A stretch of 64,000 nucleotides of DNA from an uncultured Acidimicrobiaceae bacterium (GCA_947259275.1 CAMYMH010000010.1:1-64000), one strand, 5' to 3'; shown: positions 54,200 through 62,447, counted from the first letter of the stretch. Made by a program: numbers and translations. Notes: generated by a model from the letters alone, not told the origin.

Positions 54200-54940
54200 A
54201 TGGCTGCGATGCCTCCTACCCACAGGCCAATCAACATCACGATGACGAGGCGCTGCAGGTTTTCCCAGCCAGCCGAGGCGGCTCGCTTTCAGGCGCGCTC
54301 GGCGTTTACCGGCGTCGGCTTCACCACCAGCGAATCTGAAGCCATTGTTGGGCACCCGGTCCGTCGCCGGATCGTGATGGTGCTGATGACAGTCGGCAAT
54401 GCCGGGTTCGTGACCATCGTCGCCTCGCTGATCTTGAGTTTCGACAGCACCACCAGCACCGGCAATGCCCTGCTGCGCCTACTTCTCATCGTGGGCGCCA
54501 TCAGCGGCCTCGCCCCGCTGACACGGACCGCCCTTTTCCAGCAACGCGTGACGTCCTTGCTCGCCAAGCTTCTCGATCGCTACTCGAGCTTGGAGCTGCG
54601 CGATTTCCATCACATGATGCGCCTGGGCGGTGAATACGCCGTCACCGAGCTCGGAATCCGTGACGGTGACTGGCTGGCGGGGAAATCACTCCACGAGCTG
54701 GCCCTGTCGGATGAAGGGGTCCTGGTGCTGGCGGTCCATACCGCGCGGGGGGAATTCCGCGGCGTGCCGCGGGGGCACACGTCGGTCAACCCGGGCGACA
54801 CGCTGGTTCTCTATGGTCGGACCAGCCTCATCGCCGACCTCGACACGCGCCCCGATTCATCCCGCGGTGATCGCGCGCATGACGAGGCGGTGGCCGAGCA
54901 GCACGACATTCTCGAGGAAGAGACCGACGGCAGCGAGTGA
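54200..54940 (+). CDS. TrkA-C domain membrane protein, N-terminus probably eroded
   Basis: A 246-aa protein as drawn. AARFQARSAFTGVGFTTSESE and HPVRRRIVMVLMTVGNAGF are a conserved membrane-proximal segment, then two hydrophobic helices. The C-terminal TrkA-C/RCK_C domain is ELGIRDGDWLAGKSLHELAL to GDTLVLYGRTSLIADL. Homologues of this type normally begin with a hydrophobic helix just before the AARFQ segment. Here the upstream codons are Arg/Pro/His-rich with no helix in any frame. Starts at 54074, 54200, 54209 or 54242 are all possible. It could be a decayed 5' end. Confidence 0.6.
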   Translation: MAAMPPTHRPINITMTRRCRFSQPAEAARFQARSAFTGVGFTTSESEAIVGHPVRRRIVMVLMTVGNAGFVTIVASLILSFDSTTSTGNALLRLLLIVGAISGLAPLTRTALFQQRVTSLLAKLLDRYSSLELRDFHHMMRLGGEYAVTELGIRDGDWLAGKSLHELALSDEGVLVLAVHTARGEFRGVPRGHTSVNPGDTLVLYGRTSLIADLDTRPDSSRGDRAHDEAVAEQHDILEEETDGSE

Positions 54941-54961
54941 GCTGCCGCCAGAAGACCTTGA

Positions 54962-54985
54962 GCACCTCCGGGGGTAGGAAGGTGC
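54962..54985. terminator. Hairpin between converging genes
   Basis: GCACCT (54962-54967) and AGGTGC (54980-54985) with a 12-nt loop, between the TrkA-C gene and the AstE-like gene. There is no strong T-run. Confidence 0.35.
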
Positions 54986-55012
54986 GACCGGAAAGAACTG
55001 CCGTGGCGACTC

Positions 55013-55969
55013 CTAGATTTCAGCGATGTGGGCGACGGCGTCGCCCTGGTTGACCAGGGGGTGCTGGGTGTGGCCGATGATGAGGCCGCCGCTCTTTGCG
55101 GTAACGCGGCTGAGTCGCTTACCGAAGGGGTCGAAGATGGTCGCAATCGTCTCGCCCACGTTGACATGGGCGCCCAGGTCGGCTTCGAGATGGAGAATGC
55201 CACTCCGGGGCGCCCGCACCCATCGGCTTTGGCGGGAAAGCACGGTCTCACTCGCGGCGGCTTCGAGGGTGGGTGTGATGCCGAGCTTGGCGAGGATGCG
55301 GCGGGTGCCGTCTCTGCCCATGGCGACGGCCGCCGCGTCGAACCTGAGGGCTTCACCTCCCTCGTAGAGCAACACCGTCGCGCCGGCCTCGGTTGCGGCC
55401 TGGCGGAGCGATCCGTCGCGGGTACGGGAGTGGATGGCGATCGGGGCGGCGAACGTTTGGGCGAGTTCGAGGGTGCTCGGATCGTCGAGGTCGGCCCGGA
55501 CTTGGGGGAGGTTGGTGCGATGATCTGAGCCGGTATGTAAGTCGATGCCCACGCGACAGCGGCCGACCACCTCGGTCATCAGCAGGTGGGCGATCCGCGA
55601 GGCAAGCGACCCACGAGCCGAACCCGGGAACGACCGGTTGAGGTCCCTGCGATCCGGCAGATACCGGTCGCCGCTGTTGAATCCGTGGACGTTGACCACC
55701 GGTATGGCTATCACCGTCCCGGACATTGACCTGGGGTCGAGGCCGTCGAGGACTTGACGGATGATTTCCACACCGCACAACTCGTCCCCGTGGACTGCCG
55801 CGCTCAGCCATATGGTTGGACCGTCGTTTCGACCGTGGAAGACGAGCACCGGCAGCGCGACGGGCGTACCGGACATGAGGCGAGCGATGGGAAGCTCGAA
55901 CTTGGCCTTTTTGCCCGCGGGCACGGAGTGGTCGGCGATTGCGAATGCGGCGCGACCTTGTCGTGGCAT
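55013..55969 (-). CDS. Succinylglutamate desuccinylase/aspartoacylase-family Zn hydrolase
   Basis: A 318-aa M14-like zinc enzyme. AAVHGDELCGVEIIRQV holds the His/Glu zinc ligands, RDLNRSFPG the substrate-carboxylate Arg motif, and GIDLHTGSDHR the third zinc His. The C-terminal domain is biotinyl-like (RSGILHLEADLGAHVNVGE). It cleaves an acyl or aminoacyl bond next to a carboxylate. Its ATG overlaps the RimK stop by 1 nt, so a role in trimming glutamyl products is plausible. Confidence 0.88.
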   Translation of the reverse strand: MPRQGRAAFAIADHSVPAGKKAKFELPIARLMSGTPVALPVLVFHGRNDGPTIWLSAAVHGDELCGVEIIRQVLDGLDPRSMSGTVIAIPVVNVHGFNSGDRYLPDRRDLNRSFPGSARGSLASRIAHLLMTEVVGRCRVGIDLHTGSDHRTNLPQVRADLDDPSTLELAQTFAAPIAIHSRTRDGSLRQAATEAGATVLLYEGGEALRFDAAAVAMGRDGTRRILAKLGITPTLEAAASETVLSRQSRWVRAPRSGILHLEADLGAHVNVGETIATIFDPFGKRLSRVTAKSGGLIIGHTQHPLVNQGDAVAHIAEI

Positions 55970-57198
55970 CAGCTCGGGTCGTGCTCGACGGCGGGTGGCT
56001 CGTCGGGGTCGGGAATCGGAACCTCGGGTAAGGGCTGGATCGTCGGCCGGGCGCGGCGGCGGCGGCGTTCGGGGACGAGGTCTCGCATCGACTCGAGCTT
56101 CCCGAAGCACAGCAGACGGTCGTTGGCCTCGAGTACTCGATCATCCCTTGGATTGGGGATGACCGTGGTGCCACGGGTCAAGGTCAGCACCGTGATATCA
56201 CGTTTGCGCAACCCGGACTCGTTGATGGCTCGTCCCACCAGGTCGGCGCCCTCGTGCACCACCAGCTCCGCCACGCCGTAGCCGGTGCTGACCGTCAGCC
56301 GCTGGCGAACGTCGAGCTCGGGAAACGCGACCTGGCGAAGCATGTAGTCGACTATGGCGCCGGCGACGTCGAGACCAGTCGCGGTCTCGATCCCTTCCAG
56401 CCCGGGTGACGAGTTGACCTCCAACACCAGGGGTCCACTCTCGCCTTCGAGCATGTCGACCCCGGCAACCCGCAAGCCCATGATCTGCGCGGACTGCACC
56501 GCCACCCGCTCAAACTCCTCATCCAGCTCCACGATTTCGGTGGTGCCGCCCCGGTGTACGTTCGAACGGAACTCGTCCGCCTGGGCTCGACGGCGCATGG
56601 CCGCGACCACACGGTCGCCGACCACGAGCGCTCGAATGTCGCGGCCTTTGCTTTCGGCGATGAAGCGTTGGATCAAAACGTTCTGCCTGGTGCTCTGGAG
56701 CGTTTCGATGACGGCTTCCGCCACCTTGGTGTCGGGAGCGAGGATGACCCCGATGCCCTGGGTCCCCTCGAGGAGCTTGATCACGACCGGCGCGCCGCCG
56801 ACGCGTTCGATCGCGTCCAGGACATCGGCACGGTCCCGAACGAAGGTCGTGGCGGGAATCCTGATGTCGTGCCGCGACAGAATCTGAATCGAGCGGAGCT
56901 TGTCCCGGGAGTTGGCGATGCCGTTGGCGGTGTTCGGGGTGTACACGTCCATCTGTTCGAACTGGCGGACGACCGCGATCCCAAAGAACGTGATCGAGGC
57001 CCCGATGCGGGGGAGGACCGCGTCGTAATGCGACAGTTGCTTGCCCCGGTACTGCAGATCCGGTTCGTCTCCCGAGAGATCAATGGCGAACCGCAACGTG
57101 TTCAACACCCGAACCTGGTGACCGCGCTCAACCGCGGCAGCCTTGAGCCGCTGGGTGCTATACGACCTCGGTGCTCGGGAGAGGATGGCAAGTCTCAT
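55969..57198 (-). CDS. rimK: RimK-type ATP-grasp glutamate ligase with C-terminal TrkA-C domain
   Basis: A 409-aa enzyme. Residues ~1-290 are RimK: MRLAILSRAP, TPNTANGIANSRDKLRSIQIL, VIKLLEGTQGIGVILA (ATP loop), GRDIRALVVGDRVVAAMRR and LVLEVNSSPGLEGIE (Mg site). RimK adds glutamates to the C-terminus of ribosomal protein S6 or makes poly-glutamate. Residues ~315-390 form an extra TrkA-C/RCK_C domain (GVAELVVHEGADLVGRAINESGL to NDRLLCFGKLESMRDLV), a ligand-binding module absent from E. coli RimK. The tail is Arg/Pro-rich. The start at 57198 begins the conserved strand exactly. Confidence 0.9.
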   Translation of the reverse strand: MRLAILSRAPRSYSTQRLKAAAVERGHQVRVLNTLRFAIDLSGDEPDLQYRGKQLSHYDAVLPRIGASITFFGIAVVRQFEQMDVYTPNTANGIANSRDKLRSIQILSRHDIRIPATTFVRDRADVLDAIERVGGAPVVIKLLEGTQGIGVILAPDTKVAEAVIETLQSTRQNVLIQRFIAESKGRDIRALVVGDRVVAAMRRRAQADEFRSNVHRGGTTEIVELDEEFERVAVQSAQIMGLRVAGVDMLEGESGPLVLEVNSSPGLEGIETATGLDVAGAIVDYMLRQVAFPELDVRQRLTVSTGYGVAELVVHEGADLVGRAINESGLRKRDITVLTLTRGTTVIPNPRDDRVLEANDRLLCFGKLESMRDLVPERRRRRARPTIQPLPEVPIPDPDEPPAVEHDPS

Positions 57199-57674
57199 AC
57201 TGGGCTGATTCCTTCTTGGGCTGCATGTGGTGATGCCGGATGGAGAAAGGACCGGCCGGGGTCGACCCAAAATCGTCGGCGGAGAGCGGCCCGGCCGAGC
57301 AGCATCCGAAAACCCATCTCGTCACGCGACGTCAGCGTCAGGTCGATCTCGTACTCGTGCTCTCCAATCTGGATCACAGTCCGAATCACCGGCCTTCGCT
57401 CCGAATGACCGGTCGAGGACCGCACTTGCTTGAACGAATGGACCCGACATGAGACCGTCGAGCTCCCGGCCCGAGACCGCTGGGTTGGATGTACTTCGAA
57501 CTGCGCCCATGGCTCGCCATCATCCGCTTCGACCGACAAGCCGAAGGCATGCAGCGTCGACGTCCGCGCCCCGGTATCGATCTTGGCCTTCATCGGCACA
57601 GAAGAGAGTTGGGGGACCAGCACCCACTCCCGCCATCCGATCAGCGGCCGCGGTTTCGGTTTTCGCTTCGCCAT
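57195..57674 (-). CDS. RimB-like retropepsin-type protease (ATP-dependent zinc protease family)
   Basis: A 159-aa protein of the COG4067/RimB family. KAKIDTGARTSTLHAFG contains the retropepsin-like Asp in DTGA. RPVIRTVIQIGEHEYEIDLTLTSRDEMGFRMLLGRAAL matches the family end. RimB-type proteases cleave RimK-added glutamates. It is coupled to rimK by an ATGA overlap and starts the triad. The ATG at 57674 begins the family-like region; upstream in-frame codons are Arg-rich. Confidence 0.87.
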   Translation of the reverse strand: MAKRKPKPRPLIGWREWVLVPQLSSVPMKAKIDTGARTSTLHAFGLSVEADDGEPWAQFEVHPTQRSRAGSSTVSCRVHSFKQVRSSTGHSERRPVIRTVIQIGEHEYEIDLTLTSRDEMGFRMLLGRAALRRRFWVDPGRSFLHPASPHAAQEGISPV

Positions 57675-57786
57675 GCGCCCAGCCTCCCACATCCTGCGTC
57701 CGAAGGCGCGTCGGGAGAGCGCCGTAGCCCGGCTCCCACAGTTGACGCATCTCGAGACCAAATCGTCGCGCGGCCGGCGCGGTCAT

Positions 57787-58335
57787 CTACGACGCTCGAA
57801 CCGTGGCAACGACGGCCATCGCCGCGGCCAGCATCGTTTCCTTCTCTCGCCCCGCGTCCAAGTCGGTCATATTCCGCATCGGTCGCCACAATGTCCCGAG
57901 AACCGAAGACGCACCCAGGCGGGCTGCCGTCGACCGATTGTCGCCCCGGATGGCCTCCCGCACCCGCCGATTGGCTTCAGCCAAGCGCTTGCCGAGCGCC
58001 GGGTGCTGCAGCACAGCCTTGTCGGCGTCAATCCAGATGATCACATCGCGGTGCTCGAGAAGAACGTTCAGGTATGCGGATAGCAGCCTCCGTCCCTCAT
58101 GGGGCCAGGATGGATGGTGGGGGAACCGGCCGAGGGTCGACTCCAGGTCGTCCAAAACCGGCCCTACCAGCTCCACCAGAAGCTGCTCCTTCGACTCGAG
58201 GTGGTAGGTGAAGGCCGCCTTGCTCATGCCCAAAGTGGAAACGACGTCGGCCACCGACGTGCCTTCATACCCTCGTTCCTTGAACGCCTCCAGCGCCGCG
58301 GCAAGAACTTCGTCCCTCCGACTTTTCCTTGCCAT
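57787..58335 (-). CDS. TetR-family regulator
   Basis: A 182-aa repressor. The HTH is DEVLAAALEAFKERGYEGTSVADVVSTLGMSKAAFTYHLESKEQL. The ligand-binding part ends in KETMLAAAMAVVATVRAS. An upstream in-frame ATG at 58344 is possible. An inverted repeat over its own promoter suggests autoregulation. It is divergent from the disrupted epimerase gene, its likely target. Confidence 0.9.
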   Translation of the reverse strand: MARKSRRDEVLAAALEAFKERGYEGTSVADVVSTLGMSKAAFTYHLESKEQLLVELVGPVLDDLESTLGRFPHHPSWPHEGRRLLSAYLNVLLEHRDVIIWIDADKAVLQHPALGKRLAEANRRVREAIRGDNRSTAARLGASSVLGTLWRPMRNMTDLDAGREKETMLAAAMAVVATVRAS

Positions 58336-58348
58336 GCCGACCATGATA

Positions 58349-58366
58349 CTTGACGATCGTTCAGTC
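58349..58366. promoter_or_regulatory. TetR-type operator
   Basis: CTTGACGATCGTTCAGTC contains the perfect octamer ACGATCGT flanked by near-symmetric TTG/TCAG ends, close to TetR-family operators of the CTGAACGATCGTTCAG type. It starts 14 nt upstream of the TetR ATG at 58335. Confidence 0.5.
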
Positions 58367-58570
58367 AGCTAGTCGCGTCTCCGGCGGAAGAGGAGGCCCC
58401 CTTTGACCAGTCGATCAGCCGGATCCGTGCCCAGGAATGACGCGGTGATCCACTCGAAGGTGCATCCATCTCTCGCTCGGGAGCCTGCCGCATGGTCGTC
58501 TTCGAGTCGAAGGTCGCACCGGAACCACCCGACGACTGACATGACACCACGGTAAGTCCACGTCGGCTCC

Positions 58571-58576
58571 TACGCT
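58571..58576 (+). promoter_or_regulatory. Leaderless -10 box of the epimerase gene
   Basis: TACGCT, 6 nt before the ATG at 58583. Confidence 0.5.
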
Positions 58577-58582
58577 TCGGAG

Positions 58583-60015
58583 ATGCGCGTCCTGGTCACC
58601 GGCGCCACCGGGTACATCGGTGGCAGGCTCGTCCCCGCCCTGCTCGAGGCAGGGCACGACGTTCGTTGCCTGACGAGGGACCCCAAGAAGCTGGACCAAG
58701 ACCCGTGGCGGGACCAAGTGGAAGTGGTGCCGGGCGACGTCCTCGATGCCGCCACCCTGGCGCCCGCCCTCAACGGATGCGAGGCCGCCTACTACCTAGT
58801 GCACTCCATGGACGGAGGCACTGAGTCCTTCCAGGACCGCGATCGCAAGGCGGCCATCAACTTTCGCGATGCGGCGGCGGAGGCCGGGCTCGGCCGCGAC
58901 TGGGACGGGGTGACAACCTCTCACGGCACCTGGCCAGCCGGCAGGAGGTTGGGGCGCAGTTGGCCGAAGGGGCGACGCCGGTGACCGAGGTTCGCGCCGC
59001 GGTCATCATCGGGTCGGGGTCCGTCTCCTTCGAGATGATGCGCTATCTCACCGAGGTGCTGCCGGTCATGATCACGCCCAAGTGGGTGCGCACCCGGTGC
59101 CAGCCGATCGCCATCGCCGACATCCTGGAGATCCTGGTTGCCTCGCTGGACGGTCACGACGGCTCTGATCACGTCTGGGAGGTCGGAGGTCCCGAACAGC
59201 TCACCTACGAGGAGATGATGCGGATCTACGCCGAGGAGGCCGGGCTGCCCAGACGGCTCATAATCCCGGTGCCCGTCCTCAGCCCCCAGCTGTCGCGACA
59301 CTGGATCGGCCTGGTCACTCCCTTGCCGACCGGGGTCGCCAAGCCGTTGGTGAACAGCCTTCGCAACGAGGTGACCGTCCGTGACAATTCGGTGGCCGAG
59401 GAGCTGACCGGCGGCTTGATTCCGTTCCGCGATGCGGTGCGCCGGGCATTGCGACCATCCACGGACGCCGACATCGCCACCCGCTGGACCGACGCGGCGA
59501 CATCGCCCGCCGAAGCCCGGCCGTCCGATCCCGACTGGGCCGGAGGGACACTCAAGACAGATGTGCAACGGGTTCGATCCTCGGCTTCTCCCAGGGACCT
59601 GTACTGGGCGTTCGCACGCATCGGCGGTGACGTCGGGTACTACACCTTCGACTGGGCATGGAAGCTGCGCGGAATGATCGACAAGGCCGTCGGCGGAGTC
59701 GGGCTGCGCCGCGGCCGGCGACATCCGGAAGAGCTTGGTAGCGGCGAGGCACTCGACTTCTGGCGAGTATCCGCAGTCGAGCCCGGGCGGCGGCTCCAGC
59801 TGTGGGCCGAAATGAAGCTTCCCGGCTCGGCGTGGCTCGAGTTCGAAGCTCGGCCGGATGGAGACGGGGCGGAACTCAGTCAGACCGCCTACTTCTTGCC
59901 CCGGGGCCTGTTGGGCCGCCTCTACTGGCTGGTCCTCATCCCGTTCCATGTCCTGATCTTCAAGCGCATGGCACACCGCATCGCCACGACGGCGGAACAG
60001 AGACAGCTTCGCTAG
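58583..60015 (+). pseudogene. NAD(P)-binding SDR/DUF2867 epimerase, broken by a frameshift
   Basis: One gene in two frames. The first part (58583 to about 58912) encodes the Rossmann start MRVLVTGATGYIGGRLVPAL, the AYYLVHSM motif and FRDAAAEAGLGR. The second resumes at about 58917 with DNLSRHLASRQEVGAQLAEG and continues to DUF2867-like residues (YWAFARIGGDVGYYTFDWAWKLRG, FWRVSAVEPGRRLQLWAEMKLPG). Between GLGR and DNLSRHL the family normally has about 12 residues with an IVYLGGLG-like strand. Here only 14 nt remain, consistent with a ~16-17-nt deletion. Unless this is an assembly error, the gene is inactive. Confidence 0.75.
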
Positions 60016-60176
60016 CGGGCTGGCTCCCGGTGGCGGGCAGCCGAACCCGGCCGGCGTTCCCCGAGCCCCCAGTCGCATCGGCGTCCGCAAAGTCCGGTGG
60101 GCGCTCCTCGTCGTGGCCGGTGCCACGCCCACCGAGGTAGGGCGGCATTGTCTGAGCAAAGGGGTGTGCCTCCTCC

Positions 60177-60182
60177 TAGCCT
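60177..60182 (+). promoter_or_regulatory. Leaderless -10 box of the 199-aa membrane gene
   Basis: TAGCCT, 7 nt before the ATG at 60190. Confidence 0.5.
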
Positions 60183-60189
60183 GAAGTCC

Positions 60190-60789
60190 ATGGACGAACG
60201 CACCAGTCTCAGGGCCGCCCAGCTCACCAGAATGCGGGGCATGAACCGCTACTACCACGGGCGGTTCTTCTCCGATGTTCGCTTCTCCGCCGTCGCTCTA
60301 CTGGCGTTGTTCGTGGTTGGCTGGTGGGATGTCCCCGAGGCTTTCCTCCTGATCCCGTTCGTAGCTCTCTACGGCGCCACCATGACCGCTTTCGATGCCT
60401 CCTACCTCCTGTTTGCCCGGCACTACGCAGCCCGACTGGAAGCCGACCTGAACGCTGAGTTCGGTGACGACACCCTGCTGGCGGTGGCCGTAGAGCAGGC
60501 CTACCTGTTCCCCCTCAACGACCGGAAGATCGTCGTGGCGCGGCTGGGATCTGGGTTCACCTGGTTCGGCTTCATGACGCTCTTCATCACCGGCATCGGG
60601 CTGGCGGCCTTCGGGTTCGGGTTGGCGCTCGGTTGGCCGGTGATAACAGACCACGGCGGCGCTTGGGCCGTCGCCTACGGCACCGTCCTCGCCATCGCCG
60701 GGCTCGCTCCGGTTGGCGTGGGCAGCTGGTGGTTCATCGGCGGCGAGGGCGAGCGCCGGCTCCGGGTCGGGTTCGGCCGAGAGGGGTAG
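60190..60789 (+). CDS. Conserved-looking membrane protein of unknown function
   Basis: A 199-aa protein. A basic head (MDERTSLRAAQLTRMRGMNR) is followed by about four hydrophobic segments: VALLALFVVGWW, FLLIPFVALYGATMTAF, FMTLFITGIGLAAFGFGLALG and TVLAIAGLAPVGVGSWWF. The central segment LEADLNAEFGDDTLLAVAVEQAYLFPL is probably cytoplasmic. No family is recognised. The start at 60190 is supported by the leaderless -10 box; an in-frame ATG at 60097 precedes that box. Confidence 0.7.
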   Translation: MDERTSLRAAQLTRMRGMNRYYHGRFFSDVRFSAVALLALFVVGWWDVPEAFLLIPFVALYGATMTAFDASYLLFARHYAARLEADLNAEFGDDTLLAVAVEQAYLFPLNDRKIVVARLGSGFTWFGFMTLFITGIGLAAFGFGLALGWPVITDHGGAWAVAYGTVLAIAGLAPVGVGSWWFIGGEGERRLRVGFGREG

Positions 60790-61138
60790 ACGAGGTGTGT
60801 GGTTTGTCCGGCGAGTCTCCCGACCTTCGGCCGGGGAACCGCCGGAGCGGGGGCGACCCTCGCGAAGACTGAGCTCGGCTTGCCACCACAGCTGCGCTCC
60901 TCCCCATGTTGGGGTCCACTTGGTACCGATCTGACTTGAGCCCGACGCCGGCAATAGTCGTACCTATTCTGATAGCCAATCAGCGGAATCCTCGATAGAG
61001 AGAAGGTGGCAACATTCGACTCGGGTGGCTAGCCGTGGGAGCCCGCACCGAGCGCCACCTGTTCGGCGGCTACACCAATGGTTGGGGCCGGGAGATCTAC
61101 GGGACAAAGATCCTCGAGATCCGAATTGGTCCCGAGCC
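60790..61138. other. Intergenic with palindromic repeat and a gene remnant
   Basis: A 349-bp gap. It holds a copy of the two-helix palindrome near its left end and, at its right end, a short frame that looks like the tail of a lost gene. Both are annotated separately. Nothing else is recognised in the middle part. Confidence 0.5.
60807..60846. repeat. Two-helix palindromic repeat (copy 3)
   Basis: Outer arms TCCGGCG/CGCCGGA are identical to copy 1. The inner stem is reduced to CCCG/CGGG. The loop contains CGACCTTCGG, shared with the tRNA-like fragments, and AGCGGGGGCG follows directly. Confidence 0.55.
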
Positions 61139-61142
61139 GTGA
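61014..61142 (+). pseudogene. Possible 3' remnant of an unidentified gene
   Basis: The frame ending in TGA at 61140-61142 reads IRLGWLAVGARTERHLFGG, then YTNGWGREIYGTKILEIRIG. It has GC-rich third positions and a protein-like composition. It is closed by TAG at 60996 and has only a GTG at 61035 as start. Its stop overlaps the flippase GTG. No family is recognised. Confidence 0.3.
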
Positions 61143-62434
61143 GCACCGACACGGGCTTGCGACGCCGACTCCCGGCCGGGATCGTAGATGCTGGATTCGC
61201 GTCGCTGGCCACCTTCGCAATCGGACTGGCGGCCGTCTCGTGGCTCGACGATGTCAGCCGGGGCGTCTACGCCGTCTTCTTCACTGTTTTCGTGGCTGCC
61301 AGTTTGCTGTCGACCGAGCTCATATTCACGCCGGCAGAAGTGAAAACCGTTTCGTTCCCAACGTCCGAGAGGCTGTCGCTGGTGCCACAAACCCTGCGTC
61401 TCGGCCTCGGCCCAGTGCTGTTGGGAACAACGGCAGTGGGTGGTGCGGTAGCCGCGACCTGGAGTTACGCCTCCGTCGAAGTCCTGATTCCACTCGCCGT
61501 CACGTCAACGGTCTCGATCGTGCTCTCCCCACTGCAAGATCACGTGCGACGCATGCTCCACATCGCGGCTCTCAATTGGCAAGCTTCGTGGGTTTCCGTT
61601 GTCCAGTTCCTCGTCGCAGTAGCGGGGGTTACGGTCGGATATCTGGTTGATGTTCCCGTCGCCTGGATCCCGTTCGGTGCCCTGGCGATCGCCAACGCCG
61701 TTTCCCTCAGCGTGGGGTTCGTTGTTGCCAGGACGAGCATTCAAGAGAACTCCCGCGCGGTGCTGCGTTTCTGGGAGTTGGCAACGAGGGGCAAATGGTT
61801 CGTCCTCGCGGCCAGCGCGCCCGCCATTGCTTCGTTCGTGGTCGTCACCGTCATCGCCTGGGTTGTGAGCCCGGAGGACCTTGGCTATGCCGAATCTGCC
61901 CGGGTGGTTGCGCAACCAATCCTGGTGCTCGCCGCTGGGCTGACAGCGGTCCTGGCCCCCCGGTCGATGCGGGCAGCCATGGACGGTGATAGCTCGACCG
62001 CGCGACGCACAAGCGGCGTCTATCTCGGTCTGATGGGACTCGGCGGGCTCGCGTACCTATTGCTGGTGGCCTGGGACGTGCCCATCAACCCGATGGCCCG
62101 AATCGTGCCGTCGGCCTACGTATTGCCGGGTCTGGTCGCACTGACCATCGCCGCCAACGTGATCGGGTCCGCTCCCTTCCTCAGAAGTAACGAATTGGCG
62201 GGCGCCCACCGAGAGCGCACACTGGCCGGGATCGCCTGGCTCTCATCCACCGTATCTGTCATCGGGGGCCTGACGGCCTGGTTCACCGGCGCCTACGCAC
62301 GACCTCTCAGCGTCCTCGCTAACGGCGCCTCCCGGTACGCGGCCCAATCGCGGGTTCTTGGAACTGTCTACGCGGCGAGGACTTCTCAGACTACGGCCAA
62401 TCGGCCATCTGGAACCGGGCCAACGAACACCTGA
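61139..62434 (+). CDS. Polysaccharide-export-type multi-helix membrane protein (flippase-like)
   Basis: A 431-aa protein with about twelve hydrophobic segments and few charged loops, in the pattern of MATE/Wzx-type O-antigen or polysaccharide flippases (AGIVDAGFASLATFAIGLAAVSW at the first helix, IVPSAYVLPGLVALTIAANVIG near the tenth). Such proteins move lipid-linked saccharides across the membrane. The GTG at 61139 is used because the hydrophobic part begins 12 residues later; another in-frame GTG at 61025 gives a Pro/Arg-rich extension. It converges with a glycosyltransferase gene. Confidence 0.75.
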   Translation: MSTDTGLRRRLPAGIVDAGFASLATFAIGLAAVSWLDDVSRGVYAVFFTVFVAASLLSTELIFTPAEVKTVSFPTSERLSLVPQTLRLGLGPVLLGTTAVGGAVAATWSYASVEVLIPLAVTSTVSIVLSPLQDHVRRMLHIAALNWQASWVSVVQFLVAVAGVTVGYLVDVPVAWIPFGALAIANAVSLSVGFVVARTSIQENSRAVLRFWELATRGKWFVLAASAPAIASFVVVTVIAWVVSPEDLGYAESARVVAQPILVLAAGLTAVLAPRSMRAAMDGDSSTARRTSGVYLGLMGLGGLAYLLLVAWDVPINPMARIVPSAYVLPGLVALTIAANVIGSAPFLRSNELAGAHRERTLAGIAWLSSTVSVIGGLTAWFTGAYARPLSVLANGASRYAAQSRVLGTVYAARTSQTTANRPSGTGPTNT

Positions 62435-62447
62435 GGATCGAGTCGGA

